Origin: Trochalopteron elliotii
Taxonomy: Eukaryota; Chordata; Aves; Passeriformes; Leiothrichidae
DNA length: 64,000 nucleotides
NCBI GenBank assembly: GCA_024734555.1
Contig: JANPWX010000651.1
Span: 908,407-972,406 of the forward strand
Reading direction: 5' to 3'
Shown here: one piece after another, positions 11,340-22,046 of the stretch
Position numbering within the stretch: position 1 is the first letter of the stretch
Layout: each line of letters starts with the position of its first letter
Translations under genes and position numbers: made by a program
The notes under the pieces: model-generated
What the model was told of the DNA's origin: nothing
The model's database searches: none
What the model saw: only the letters and a program-made list of their open reading frames with translations

Positions 11340-14300
11340 CTGCAGAGGAGGAAGAGGCACTGCATGAGTGCTCAGTAGGGTGTCTGAGCAGGCAGCTAAA
11401 GCTGCTCTGTGCTGCCAGGCTGGGAGGGGCTGTGGCCCTTGCCCTGTGCTCTAGGCAGGTTGCAGGGTGTCTGCTGAGTGTACTTGCTGTATTGGAAAGT
11501 GAATGTGAAGCACCTGGAGGCTGTGTGTGTGCTTCTGCTTCAGCTTCTACAACTCACTGTTGTACCTACAATTGCTTCTGACTAAAGCCTCATTAGTCCT
11601 GTGTCAGGAAGAGTATGGAAAGCTGGAAATCCAAAGAAATATCAGAGGGAGGCTACAGAACCCCCTATTTTCTCTTGGCTAAAGGAATGGGGACTCATGG
11701 CCCCTGCTCTCAAGGCACCTGTGCTGTCACTGTGGAGAACCAGGGTCTCCTCATGGCTTAGGGAAGGTGCAGCAAGCAGCTATGGCAGAAGCTGCACTGA
11801 GCCTCCCAAGGGGCCAGAGCTCAGTTTGGGAGGATGTGGAACATGTCAGAAAAGGTGTGGTTTGATGGTATGGCTGAGCTGATCTAGGCCCTTGCTGCTG
11901 TTATCAGAAGTGTCCTGCTGCTACCCAGTTCCTCATTTGCCAATTTTTGTGCTTGGTTCAATACAACTAAGTTAATGAGTTCAGATGAGTTTACTGAGAA
12001 CTGGTAAGCAGTGGAGAGGATCATGTGGTTGAGAGAAGGATGATGGAAGGACACGGAGCTGGAATAATGTGCACTGTGACTGACTTCCCAGCAGTAGCTT
12101 AAGTTACATCACTCCTGTGAACTGGGCTACACCTGTAGGTGCCATCCCCACACAGCTGCAAGGCCCCTTAATAACACTTTTCCCTTAAACACTTGATATT
12201 CAGGTACCCCCAGCTTCTCCAAAGTGAGCTGTTGAGGTGAGGTGTTTCCACAGACCACTGCACTTACCTTTTTTTCTTCAGGTACCCGTGATCTTTCCAT
12301 GTCCCTTTTCAATCCTTCATCCTGCTGCTGCTTTGCTTGTCTCTGCTTTTCCTCTCTGAGCCTTTTGAAGAGAGGGAATAAAGGATGGGTTAAATGGAGC
12401 ACCCAGCTACACCAGCTGTGCTTTTGACACACAGCATGAACCTCTGACATAATATCTTACATCACACCGTGTATCTAACCATTGGAGCACAGGGGTTTGG
12501 GTACAGCTGCTGCTGGAGTTGGTTGCTGTGAAGGGGGTAAGAGGGGAGCACTGCCTGCAGTTGGTCCTACTCTTTCTGGAGTGACAGGTGGAAAAAGCAT
12601 GTCAGGCTGTGACACAGAGATGTTGGACAGGTGTTCTGTTACAGACATGCTCTGCACTCCCTTCAGCAGGGGACTTATGCCCTGCAGTTGCTCAGGATGT
12701 TCACCAGCTGTGGGGGGGGTGATGCTTATTGTATCCTTAGTTCTCACCAGTGTAACCAGGTCTGTGGCACACAGGTGTGAGCAGTAGGCTGTTACACCCA
12801 TGGAGCTACACTTGGCCAAAGGGACACAGTGGAGGCCAATACTGTTGCTCCAGTTCCCTGTGAAAATGAAGTGCTGGAACGGAAATGGGCTCAAGCTATG
12901 GAACACTGGTGCAGAGAAACTGCAGTCTTAACTGTGTAAATTTGAGGAAAACGTTTAATGCTCTTTGTAGGATTTGTTGTGTTTTGGTTTGCTTTTTTTT
13001 TTTTTTAATTGGTTTTAATTTTTTGGGAGGGTAGGGTGTGTGGTATCTTTCCTGAATTATTCTCCATCCCCTGCACAGAATAAATGCGTGTCTTACTTAT
13101 TTTGCAATTTAAGAGTGCAAACCCATTCACAGAACATAAGGAAGAAGCACCATACCTTTTCTACTACACAGCTGAATAAAGATGCAGAGAAAGAATAAGC
13201 AGAAGCGAAATGCCACTTTTCTGGCTTTAAATCCTCATGCTAATCTGTCTGATTCACTTGAGGATGGCCAGATACAGTCATCAGTTATCTTTGTTATTTG
13301 TGAGGTGAAATTTTGTGTAACTGGGCCTACAGGAATGTCTCATCTTGGGACTTACACTGATTGTATTAACTGCTACTATTTAATCTTGTAATACAAGTTA
13401 AATTTAAAAGTTTTGTAGAAGAAACATTTCAAAGCTGGAGTTGTTGACAAATGCCCTTATGTACATATTAAAGTCTGACAAAAATATCAGGGCAAGGCAG
13501 ACTGTGTTAACTTGAGGTTTAATTTTCTATTTATTCAGTTGAAATTTTGTTACTATGAATTGTTTTCTTAAAGTTACCATTCTCATCACAGAATCTGATT
13601 TTGTTTGTGGGTTTAAAGGTTTTTATTCTTCTAGATTTTTCTACTGTAGTTTGCAGGTCTTTTCTAATATAGCTGTGGGCTGCTGCTCACTGATGAAGAG
13701 ATGCAAGTACTATCAATGTAGAGCCCTTACAGAAGTAAAATTGGATGGATTGCTCACATGGGATTTCAGATGGCTGCTACAGTTTTTTTGGGTTGATTTG
13801 GCTCTTTCAGGTGTCAAGATGTAAAACAGAGATGTTTTCCAGAAGAGGGTCTTGCCTTACCTTGCCCTCTGTTCCTTTCTTATGGCTTTCACAGCCTTTT
13901 CTATCTTTGCTGGTGGGATTCTCTCCACGCTGTCCAGTAAATCATTGAGCTGTTTTTCTATTACCTTTAACATCTCTACTGTTGGCAGGTTTGCCTCATT
14001 GTCTCCAGTGCACTGCAAATAGACTTCCAGCACCTTCTTGTTCAGGCTTGTGAGTATTTTGTCCTAGAAGTGACAGGAGATGTGGTGAGTGGCACAGCTG
14101 GGTTCTGCAAAGTAGAACCATAGTATCCCTCCAAAGCCAAAGGAAATCCATAAAGGAAACACTTTAATTCCCTCAATAAGACTCAGTTGCTTGTTTCCTG
14201 GTTGGCTAATGGCAATGGCAGGGACAGATGGCTGAACTGAGCCATTCTCCTGTTGGTCTCATCTTCCCAGCTCGGCTGTGACCTGTGTCAGGTGGCAGCT

Positions 14301-17300
14301 GCCCAGCTGTCTCTGTGAGCCCTGCTCCCACATCACAGCAGCTGCACATGTTTGTCCCAGTTTGCTGCCTCAGCAGTGCCCCAAACCAGCCTTGCTGTAG
14401 CTCCATTACTGGGAAACAATACTGATCCCTCCTAGGTGCAAGCCCTGTCTGCTTTGTCCCCGGGATGGATGTGGCTGGTGGAGAGGAACCACTTGTGCAC
14501 ATGTGAACCCCCTTTGCCTGGATCCCAGCGTGTACCTGGTCATGAGTTTTGTGCTCTCCAGAGGAAAAGAGCTGAACTTTGTGCTTCAGGTCGGCTACTT
14601 TCTCTTCCTCCTTGGCAACGGAGGCTCGGAGGGTGTTTACCTGCTCTTTCAGTGCTGCCAACTCCTTCTCCCTAGAGGAGAGAGAGAGAGGGAGGAGTTG
14701 TTTGCAAAGGGCCCCCTCTGGAGCACACGGCTCTGCTCTCCGCAGGCTGGGCCGGCCCCTCCTGCTGCCGGCAGATGGAGGTAACACTTCAGCCTTCCCT
14801 GGGAACTTGCACCCACAGCACTGAAAGCACAGGGAACTTTGTGTATTTTTCTGGAAAAGCAGTTACTGTGCTGGTGTAAGGGAGGGAGAAGTAGCAAAGC
14901 TAAACATTCAAGGTGCTTTAGTAAGTCAGTGGGGGATCCAGATTACCTTCAAAACTTCCACAAGGAGATAAACTACATTTTACATGGGATTATATATGTC
15001 TATCTGCCATTGAAATTGTAGATTACGATGACACTTGGGTTCCCTGCTGTCTTCTTCCAGGAAGATTTTGCACTGAGTCAACATTGGTGCTGCTCTGGAT
15101 TACTCCAGAAACTGCCTTGTTTCTTTCTTTGGTCTTCCTTCATGAGAAATTGCACTATACTTATATTGACTCCAGGATGATTAATGCATCATTCCCTCAC
15201 CTGTGCCTTGAGGACTAAGGAATTCATCCCAAGCTCAAGTCTTATCTCCTAAATTAAGCATATATGGGACACTCGCCTAGGAGCTCACAAGAAAGACCCT
15301 GCTGTGTGAGCAGTGTTACATGTGTGCCTGACAGTGAGGTGTCTGTGGGGGCAGAGGGGTCACTTCTGTCTGAAAGCTGGACCACAGGAACCTCTTCCCA
15401 TCACTTGCAGGGTGACACTTACATGCTTTCACGTGTGGTGATGAAAGTCTGTTGGACCTTGTTCCAACTCTCTGCAATATCCTGGGAGTTCAGGACAAAG
15501 GATAAGTTCTCATCCAGCATCTCCATGAAAGTACTCAGCAATTGTTCGGGATCAGTAAAATAGAGCTCAGGCTCCTAGAGTGCAAAACACGTGATGAGAT
15601 TTTTTCCCACCTCTAGCTTCTGTTCCACTGAACTACATGGAGGTTGGTCTGCACCAAGCCTGGCTATTCAAATGCTCTTCCAGCTAGAGAGGTCCATGTG
15701 TATCCATGTACAGGCACACATGGACTTCTTTCCTGCTATGTGTGTAGCTCTACTCTGCCTCAATAGCTAAAACACATTGCATTTTTTGGGGGTAAAAAGT
15801 GTTGCAAACATCTGTTAGTGGGAAAACTTCCATTTCAGACATAAGCCAGTAGCTGTACTAATTTAAAAATCTTTCATTTTATGATGTCATATCTGACTGG
15901 AGGATGGCAAGCTTAGAGATGATGGTAGGTTTTTGGAAACTGAAGGAGCAAAGTTAAACTAAGGTATTTATAATATGTGTCACCAAAACATGAACATTTA
16001 TGAATGTATCAACATACATCTATAATTTGTAACTGCAGTAACTCCTCAATACTGTAACTATTTGTTAGAAGGTGAGGGAAATTAGTAACATTGAAAAATA
16101 ACACAGGACAAACAGAAAATGCAAATATTTCAACACAAGACTGACCTCATCTTCATCCGAGCTGATTTCACTCTCTGCATCCTCCAATGAACTTCTGAAA
16201 ATGTATTTTGTGTGTTAGGCCCTTAGAGAAATGACAGCTCAGAAGAGATCTCATTAGTGACATATGAACATTGTTATTGTTCACTGTTGCTGTTTACTCC
16301 TGAATAGTCCTTTGTACATTCCCACCTTTGCCTCCCTGTGGCTGTGGGATATTTAGGGGTCAGTAGGGTCTAGGGGTCACACCAACAAGCAGCACAGGAG
16401 CTACTTCTGTCCATGAGCAAGCTGCCTCATGTGCTGCTCTGGGCTGTGCTGCTGTTCTGGTGGGGCTGGAATGTGACACATGAACCTGAACTGAGGGTGT
16501 TGATCCAAATGCCTTCAGACTCACTGGGAGGCTTTGTTTAATGCTTCTTCCTCTACACAAGAACTGGAAGAGGGGCAACTGGCGCCTTGCTACTTTTGGC
16601 AGCTCAGTCTGCTCATCACTTTCACTTGTACCTGTCACCTGTACCATGAAGGGTTAAAAACCTCTGTTTGCAGCATCTTAGTGACAGCCCCACTTGGGGC
16701 AGGCTCTCAGCAGAGGATTTGAGGATGGAGCTCATTTGGAGCAGGCATAAAGGTACTGACTTGCACACCTGACAGCTTTCTGCTGGTATCTGAATTTGTT
16801 CCAATAAGCCCCAGATCTTGGAATGCCCAGCAAAGGTCAGCAGTAGGATTCCTCTGTGCTGATTCCCAGCCAGTTGAGTGCTCTTTACAGTCCTAAAGTC
16901 TGTTGGTTGCTGGTACTTACAGTTCTCTTGATAAAAGAGGCTTCAGGAAGTGTTTAAGCTGTGGCCTGACATCACGAGACCTGAAATCCAAACTTTCTGA
17001 AAACAGCAGGGAACTTGGCATATCCATAAAACTGATGCTATGGGCAGTGTTTGTCCTGGCTGTTGGACCCTGGTCTGGAGACAAAGAGGAGGTGTCCACT
17101 TAGAGCCTGGGGCTGTGCCAGGGAGGAGCAGCAGCACTTTCCTGGCACTCACCCTGCTCTGCAGTGGAGGGAGGTGAAGCACTTCCTTCGTTCATTTTGG
17201 ATTCTGTTTTCATATCCTTTTCTTTTTTGTGCCTTTTTCTGTGTTCCTCCTGCCACTCTTTTGGAGATAGGTGGTAGAGGATGTCCCTGTACATCTTGTA

Positions 17301-20300
17301 CTCCTGCAGAGTGTCCTCTAATCTGGAGATTTCACTGGGTTGAGAGAAGTGGACAAAGTTTGTTAGCAGGGAGAGAAGCTCCTGTTTGAACAGGTTCTTT
17401 CTCACTCCTGATACTGAGTTTCATCCAGAGAAGGGGAGAGAGGGCACATGTTTTCATGGACATGCAAAGGCAAAAGGGAACCTGCCCTCTGTGCTCCCTG
17501 TGGTTTCTCATGTGGAAACTGAGAATGTGCAGAATAAAGAAAAATTTGTCACATTCCCTGGTCATATATCTTGCTATGGTACTGAGCTTGATAATTTTTG
17601 AATTTTTACTTGAAAAGGAAAGAGAAAATTTTCCAGTTCAATTCATAATGGTAATTATAGTTATTGCTTTTGTCTTTCCCTAGGTCCCCACTAAAGTGCA
17701 TTACTTAGTTGTTTTTTGGATTTTAATCTGATGTTAGGCATTTAATTTTGGGTTTGGAATATTATACTTTTCTTAAAATGTCATTAGAAAACTAGATGAG
17801 TCGTTTTAGAAACAAAACCAGCATCTGGAAAACAAAAGCCAAAACATTTTGAGTCCTAAAATGGAACATTTTTAGAAATCTGTCCCCAGGAAGGACTGTG
17901 AAGCTATATCACTGTAGGGGGCTGGTAAAGGTGAGGCAGAAGTAATGAGCAAGCTCACCTTTGGATTTTCTTTATTTCGGTAGTGATTCCCTGGATCTCT
18001 GTTATTTTCTTGGTCTTTGCTGAGGTTTCTCTTGTGGCTCTAGGAAAGGATGCACAAACAAATCATTAAACATTTTAGTAGTGAGTAGTGAATTGAGGTG
18101 CCTACGAAACAGTGAAAAAGATGTGCTATGAACCCTAGTTATAGATGTATCCAGGAGATGCGTGGCTCCTGCCTGAAGACCCTCTTTCTCTTGGCAAAGT
18201 ATGGCATCCCAGTGTTCAGGGCTCCCTAATCTGGCTGCTGCTGAGCATCAGTTGCAGCTCTGCCCTTGTGATACCTGGAAGGTGCCAAACTTCCAAATTT
18301 GCTTCACTGAGGGGACTGTGAGGGGTTGGGTAGAGGCATCTCCCTCCAGTAAAGGGTGTTGTGAGAAGAATGGAAGTGGTGGAGCCACCAGCATCAAGAG
18401 CTTTTGCAAAGAGGGCATTCTCTGCATATTGTTCTCCTTCTTCTCTTTTACTGAGTGTGTGGGAAGAAAGTGCCACCAAAACTATAACTCTGGGAAACTC
18501 AGAGTGTTCAGCCAAAACCCTGCAGGGAAGTCAAGCAGCAAATCTCCTGTGCTCAGAATGAAATAGCACACAGGTGGTTCCTTCAATGTTCCTTACATTC
18601 TCAGTGCTTCAACAGAGTTATTATGGTTCTTCTTCAGGAACTCATCAAACATGGCAGCATCCTTCTCCATTCTTCTCTCAGCCTTTTCCAGTTTTTTTTC
18701 CTCATTCTTTGCTATGTTCTCCATCTTTTGAATCTCCCCTCGCTTTACTGCAATGGCATGCTGAAATGAGCCCCAAAGGCAACACAGTCACATCAGCTGG
18801 TTGGTTTTAAAGGTACATTGGTTTAGCTTTCTACCTGGTTACCAAATTACCTGATAGCTGTGGGCAGAGAGGGTAAGGATTTCAAACCCAGGTGTGTGAC
18901 TTAGTGCAAGCTAGGTACATGGAGACCAGGAGTTATTTCAGAAGGAACATAGAAAATAAGCAGTGAATCTAAAGACAATTCAGAAGTCCCAGCACTGCAT
19001 TAACTCCTGGATGACAAAGATTGATTCAGTTGTGTTACAGCATAATAACAGAGATGACTAATGGGAATGTTTGAGCACAGTTACTCTGTTCCCTTTTTTT
19101 GAGTTCAGAATGGCTCCCAGCTACAATATATGTAAAGGACAGCAGGACCCAAAGGTCAGTGTATCTGTGCATCTCACAAATGGAATAGTTTCATAGTGGC
19201 TGCTGAATGATGGGAATGACCTACATTCTTTAATTTTTGGCTGGGAATTACTGGGCTACAGCTTTTGAGTGACTGTAACACAGGACTTGAACTATCAGTT
19301 CATGAGGTCTGATGTGTGCCACCTTGGAAAGATCTCTAGGCAGTGCATCTCTGGAGAATAACCATCAAAACAAAGCAACACAGGGAAGAGTAACTAAATG
19401 AACAGGAAATAACATGCTGAAAACCATGTACCTCGAGAAAAAAGATCTGTTTTCTGTCCTGTAGGTAGCCATGGAAGGTCTCCCTGTCAAATGCATAATC
19501 TGAAATTACAATATAAAGTTGCTTAGACTGGAGAGAGGGAAATATGGCCAAGGCAAAACACAGTGAATATGTAGGCTGCCATGAGCATGCATCTGGCTGG
19601 CGTTGAAGTCAGCAGTACTGATTATTGTATTATAGTTATAACCTGGTTTAGGATCAGTTTTGTATGGATTTTCATGGAGTAAAAACAGGGTGAATGAAGT
19701 GGAGTATCTGGTCCTTGCCCTCTAGACATTAATGGCAAATCTACTCCTCATGTCAGAGGCAGAAAATCTAGGCCTCTACCCATTAAAATCCAACTTTAGG
19801 TTGGCTTAGTAGAAAGGTTTCCATGACCTTCCAAGATCCTGCAAACCCTCAGCTGGCTACCAGCTCAGCTGCTGAAAGGCTGGTGGAACCCAGGCTATTA
19901 TCAGGGGGTGGCCCATGCTCTGTACATAAATACCTGAGCTGGAGATGGCTCAGCCAACGCAGAGGTTGGCAAGATAGAGCACAAAACTGTCTGTCTGCAT
20001 GATCTCATCAGTCAGCCAGAGCCCAGCTGCTCCCCCATCCCTCTTTGGCCTTTGCTTTAGGCTGTAACCTAGCTGAGCAGCACCACTGCAAAGACAGCGC
20101 CTGTTCTCCACCTTTTTTCATGGCTAACTTCCGTGAAAGCATCTCCTGAAGAACTTCCAGTCTCTCTTCACATGTCGCCTCTATTTTGCTGTCCTCTTCC
20201 TCCTCCCTTTTCAAAGTTTTCCTCAACCCGCTTTTTGCCTTCATTTTAGTGGAGTAAGTAATTTTCTCATGGACTTTCATAGTTTTCCTCTTTTCACGTT

Positions 20301-22046
20301 CCTGTGAGAAGTCAGATATGTGTACAGTTTGATCTTGTGCTTTGTTTGCTGTGGTTTTTAAAGATATGAGTAAGTCATTGATGGCCTAGAAATTTGCACA
20401 GTGGTGATACCCTGCTGATGCATATTTGCCTAGTTTATCTGACTAATCCCAATAATATTCTCTCTAGAGGCACTTGAAACACTAAACTTCTTAGCACTTG
20501 TCATTATTTTGTTGATTTGTATTCTGCATCCATCCACCAGCTGTGCCAGTTTGTACTCACTCAGTGTCCTCATTTTTCCTTCTTGGGTTATTCCTGTGAG
20601 CAAATGGAAATTTTCTGAGATTCATCCTTTGAGTCCCCTGGTTAAACGGGGATGGCCCACACTTAACCAACTCAGTCCAGCTTTTAAAAAGACATTTAAA
20701 CCATTAAGTTCAGATTGAGAAGATCTATTCAAACCCACTCCAAAACCTTCTGGAGGGTAAAAGATGTTCCTGCTCAGTGCTTTCACATGGACTGAAGTGT
20801 AATTCAGTGCTGTCTGCACAGTTTAGGCCAGTTGGTTTATGCTGAGGACATCACTCAGCAGACATCCTTAGTGCACTGCTCCCTAAGCTCTTCCCCATAA
20901 CTGCACAGTGACCTTCAACCCAAGCAAAAACCAGACTGTCAGTCATCAGTGTGAGGTGAGAAGGCCTTGCTTTAGACCTCTTCCTTCCTTCCACACTATG
21001 CCAGGCTGTGCAACAATCAGACCTCCCAGAGATCACAGAATCACAGAAAGGTTTGGGTTGGGACCTTAGGGATCATTTAGTTCCAACCCTCTGCCATGAA
21101 TAGGGGCACCCCACCAGACCAGGTTGCTCAACACCTTGTCCAACCTAGCCTTGAATAGTTCCAGGGATGGGGCATCCATAACATTCTTAAGCAACCTGTG
21201 CCAGTGTCTCACCACCCTCACAGTAAAGAATTTCTTCCTAACATCTAATCTAAATCTCTCCTCTTTTAGCTTAAATCCACTCCTCCTTGTTCTATCACAA
21301 TCTGCTTGTGTAAAAAGTTGTTCTTTTTTTTATAAGCACCTTTTAAGTATTGAAAGGTCACAATCAGGTCTCCTTAGAGCATTCTCTTCTCCAGGCTGAA
21401 CATCCCCAGCTTTCTCACGAAGAGATCTTTGATCTCTCATGTGCTAAATGTTGGGTGGGTGCCTGCCTTAGTAACTGCTTGTTATATAGTTTAGCCTAAA
21501 GCATGTGTACATACCTCCTGTGCCTTCTTAATTTCCTTGTCCCTCATTGAGAGAAGATCAGTATCTGGTGGGACTTTAAATGGATTTTTCTTTGGGTTTT
21601 CTCCATCTTCTTCTCTGCTTTCTGGGAAAAAAAAAACCACCAAAAAAACCAAAAATCCAAAAATCCAGGATGAGGATACAGAAGATGTGAGGCTGAATAT
21701 CTGGACCCAGTGCAAAGGGAGTGGGATGTGCTGTGTCACACCTGGAGCATGGGCAGTGCTCCCAGCTGCAGATGTCTAACAATGCTGGATTGAGAGCAGG
21801 GAGCTGGATAGGGCTTCTGAGAAGCCAGTGATAAAACTGAGACCTCTGTATGATTTATGTCACTTGACCACATCTGATTATCAACAACAGCATTTCAGCC
21901 AGGGATTTTTCTACGTCTGTAGCTGTTTTACCCATTTCACCTGCTTTGGGGCAGAAGAACCTGGCTTCAGGCCCCTCCTCTGACCTGACAAGAAAACATT
22001 GCTGGAGCATTGTGTCCTTACCTGACAGTGCAAGGAGGGTTTCCAT
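11280..22046 (-). CDS. CFAP100: CFAP100 (CCDC37), cilia- and flagella-associated coiled-coil protein, 14 coding exons, 554 aa
   Basis: Coding exons in transcript order are 22046-22022, 21621-21515, 20301-20112, 19499-19432, 18760-18597, 18039-17959, 17334-17153, 17074-16921, 16194-16146, 15574-15423, 14671-14536, 14063-13861, 12361-12268 and 11339-11280. Every junction is GT-AG and all phases agree. The product is charged and helical, with DUF4200-type segments such as GEIQKMENIA, DAAMFDEFLKK, EISRLEDTLQEYK and LYHLSPKEWQEEH, an acidic linker SSDEDEPELYF, and later coiled coils. The Chlamydomonas orthologue FAP100 forms the MIA complex with FAP73 and modulates inner dynein arm f/I1. The human protein is about 611 residues (memory). 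The start at 22046 follows an in-frame stop. The C-terminus looks frame-altered. Confidence 0.93.
12268..12361 (-). CDS. CFAP100: CFAP100 coding exon 13
   Basis: The acceptor is tcaaaag|gctcag and the donor is aaaaag|gtaagt. The exon encodes residues 504-535, a basic/Gln-rich helix LREEKQRQAKQQQDE ... VPEEKK, and ends on a codon boundary. Confidence 0.88.
13861..14063 (-). CDS. CFAP100: CFAP100 coding exon 12
   Basis: The acceptor is cttctag|gacaaa and the donor is gcaag|gtaagg. The exon encodes residues 437-503, with DKILTSLNKKVLEVYLQCTG, EMLKVIEKQLNDLLDSVERI and IEKAVKAIRKEQ. It is highly conserved in the family. Confidence 0.93.
14536..14671 (-). CDS. CFAP100: CFAP100 coding exon 11
   Basis: The acceptor is cctctag|ggagaa and the donor is gaccag|gtacac. 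The exon encodes residues 391-436, a coiled coil with KELAALKEQVNTLRASVAKE and HKVQLFSSGEH. Confidence 0.9.
15423..15574 (-). CDS. CFAP100: CFAP100 coding exon 10
   Basis: The acceptor is actctag|gagcct and the donor is agcat|gtaagt. The exon encodes residues 341-390: EPELYFTDPEQLLSTFMEML then a helix with ENLSFVLNSQDIAES. Confidence 0.92.
16146..16194 (-). CDS. CFAP100: CFAP100 coding exon 9 (acidic mini-exon)
   Basis: The acceptor is ttttcag|aagttc and the donor is gag|gtcagt. The 49 bases encode LSSLEDAESEISSDEDE (the first codon is split). This acidic stretch precedes the PELYF motif. The acceptor is of NAGNAG type (cagaag), so one serine may be optional. Confidence 0.82.
16921..17074 (-). 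CDS. CFAP100: CFAP100 coding exon 8 (divergent linker)
   Basis: The acceptor is tctccag|accagg and the donor is gaact|gtaagt, a consensus donor. The phases fit both neighbours exactly. The exon encodes residues 273-323, a poorly conserved Ser-rich linker. By memory the mammalian linker here is much longer, which would account for most of the length difference. It is recognised by phase and splice signals, not homology. Confidence 0.75.
17153..17334 (-). CDS. CFAP100: CFAP100 coding exon 7
   Basis: The acceptor is acccag|tgaaat and the donor is cagg|gtgagt. The exon encodes residues 212-272. EISRLEDTLQEYKMYRDILY and LSPKEWQEEH are strongly family-like, followed by a Lys/Glu-rich tail. Confidence 0.92.
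17959..18039 (-). CDS. CFAP100: CFAP100 coding exon 6
   Basis: The acceptor is ttcctag|agccac and the donor is ccaaag|gtgagc. The exon encodes residues 185-211, with TRETSAKTKKITEIQGITTE, continuing the coiled coil. Confidence 0.9.
18597..18760 (-). CDS. CFAP100: CFAP100 coding exon 5
   Basis: The acceptor is atttcag|catgcc and the donor is agaat|gtaagg. The exon encodes residues 131-184, a coiled-coil segment with HAIAVKRGEIQKMENIAKN and DAAMFDEFLKKN, the best conserved part of the family. Confidence 0.92.
19432..19499 (-). CDS. CFAP100: CFAP100 coding exon 4
   Basis: The acceptor is atttcag|attatg and the donor is gag|gtacat. The exon encodes YAFDRETFHGYLQDRKQIFF, residues 108-130, and ends on a codon boundary. 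Confidence 0.87.
20112..20301 (-). CDS. CFAP100: CFAP100 coding exon 3
   Basis: The acceptor is tcacag|gaacg. The exon encodes residues 45-107, beginning EREKRKTMKVHEKITYSTK, then a Glu/Lys-rich helix ending KLAMKK. The donor aaaaaag|gtggag is weak but is the only one that keeps the frame into the next conserved exon. Confidence 0.85.
21031..21425 (-). mobile_element. CR1 LINE 3' fragment, 5'-truncated
   Basis: The plus strand shows the antisense of an avian CR1 tail: gatcacagaatcacagaaagg, then gtttgggttgggacc, ccaaccctctgcc, aagaatttcttcctaacatc and ttctccaggctgaacatccc. The terminal octamer repeats (ttctgtga) are at the left end, so the element runs on the minus strand, the same sense as CFAP100. 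It lies in the intron between coding exons 2 and 3. Confidence 0.9.
21515..21621 (-). CDS. CFAP100: CFAP100 coding exon 2
   Basis: The acceptor is cccag|aaagca and the donor is gag|gtatgt. The exon encodes residues 9-44, including ENPKKNPFKVPPDTDLLSMRD, matching the conserved N-terminal NPF...D(V/L)xLLxxRD pattern of CFAP100. Confidence 0.9.
22022..22046 (-). CDS. CFAP100: CFAP100 coding exon 1 (start codon)
   Basis: Encodes METLLALS and one base of the next codon; the donor is tcag|gtaagg. An in-frame TGA lies a short way upstream, so this ATG is the likely start. A plausible acceptor (gggccag|ggtc) at about 22108 would make bases 22047-22108 5' UTR in the same exon. Confidence 0.75.

Noticed and set aside
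12475..12906. 143-codon minus-strand frame between CFAP100 exons 12 and 13
   Set aside because: The phases of the flanking CFAP100 exons join directly without it, and the peptide is Pro/Ser/His-rich and unlike the charged helical neighbours.
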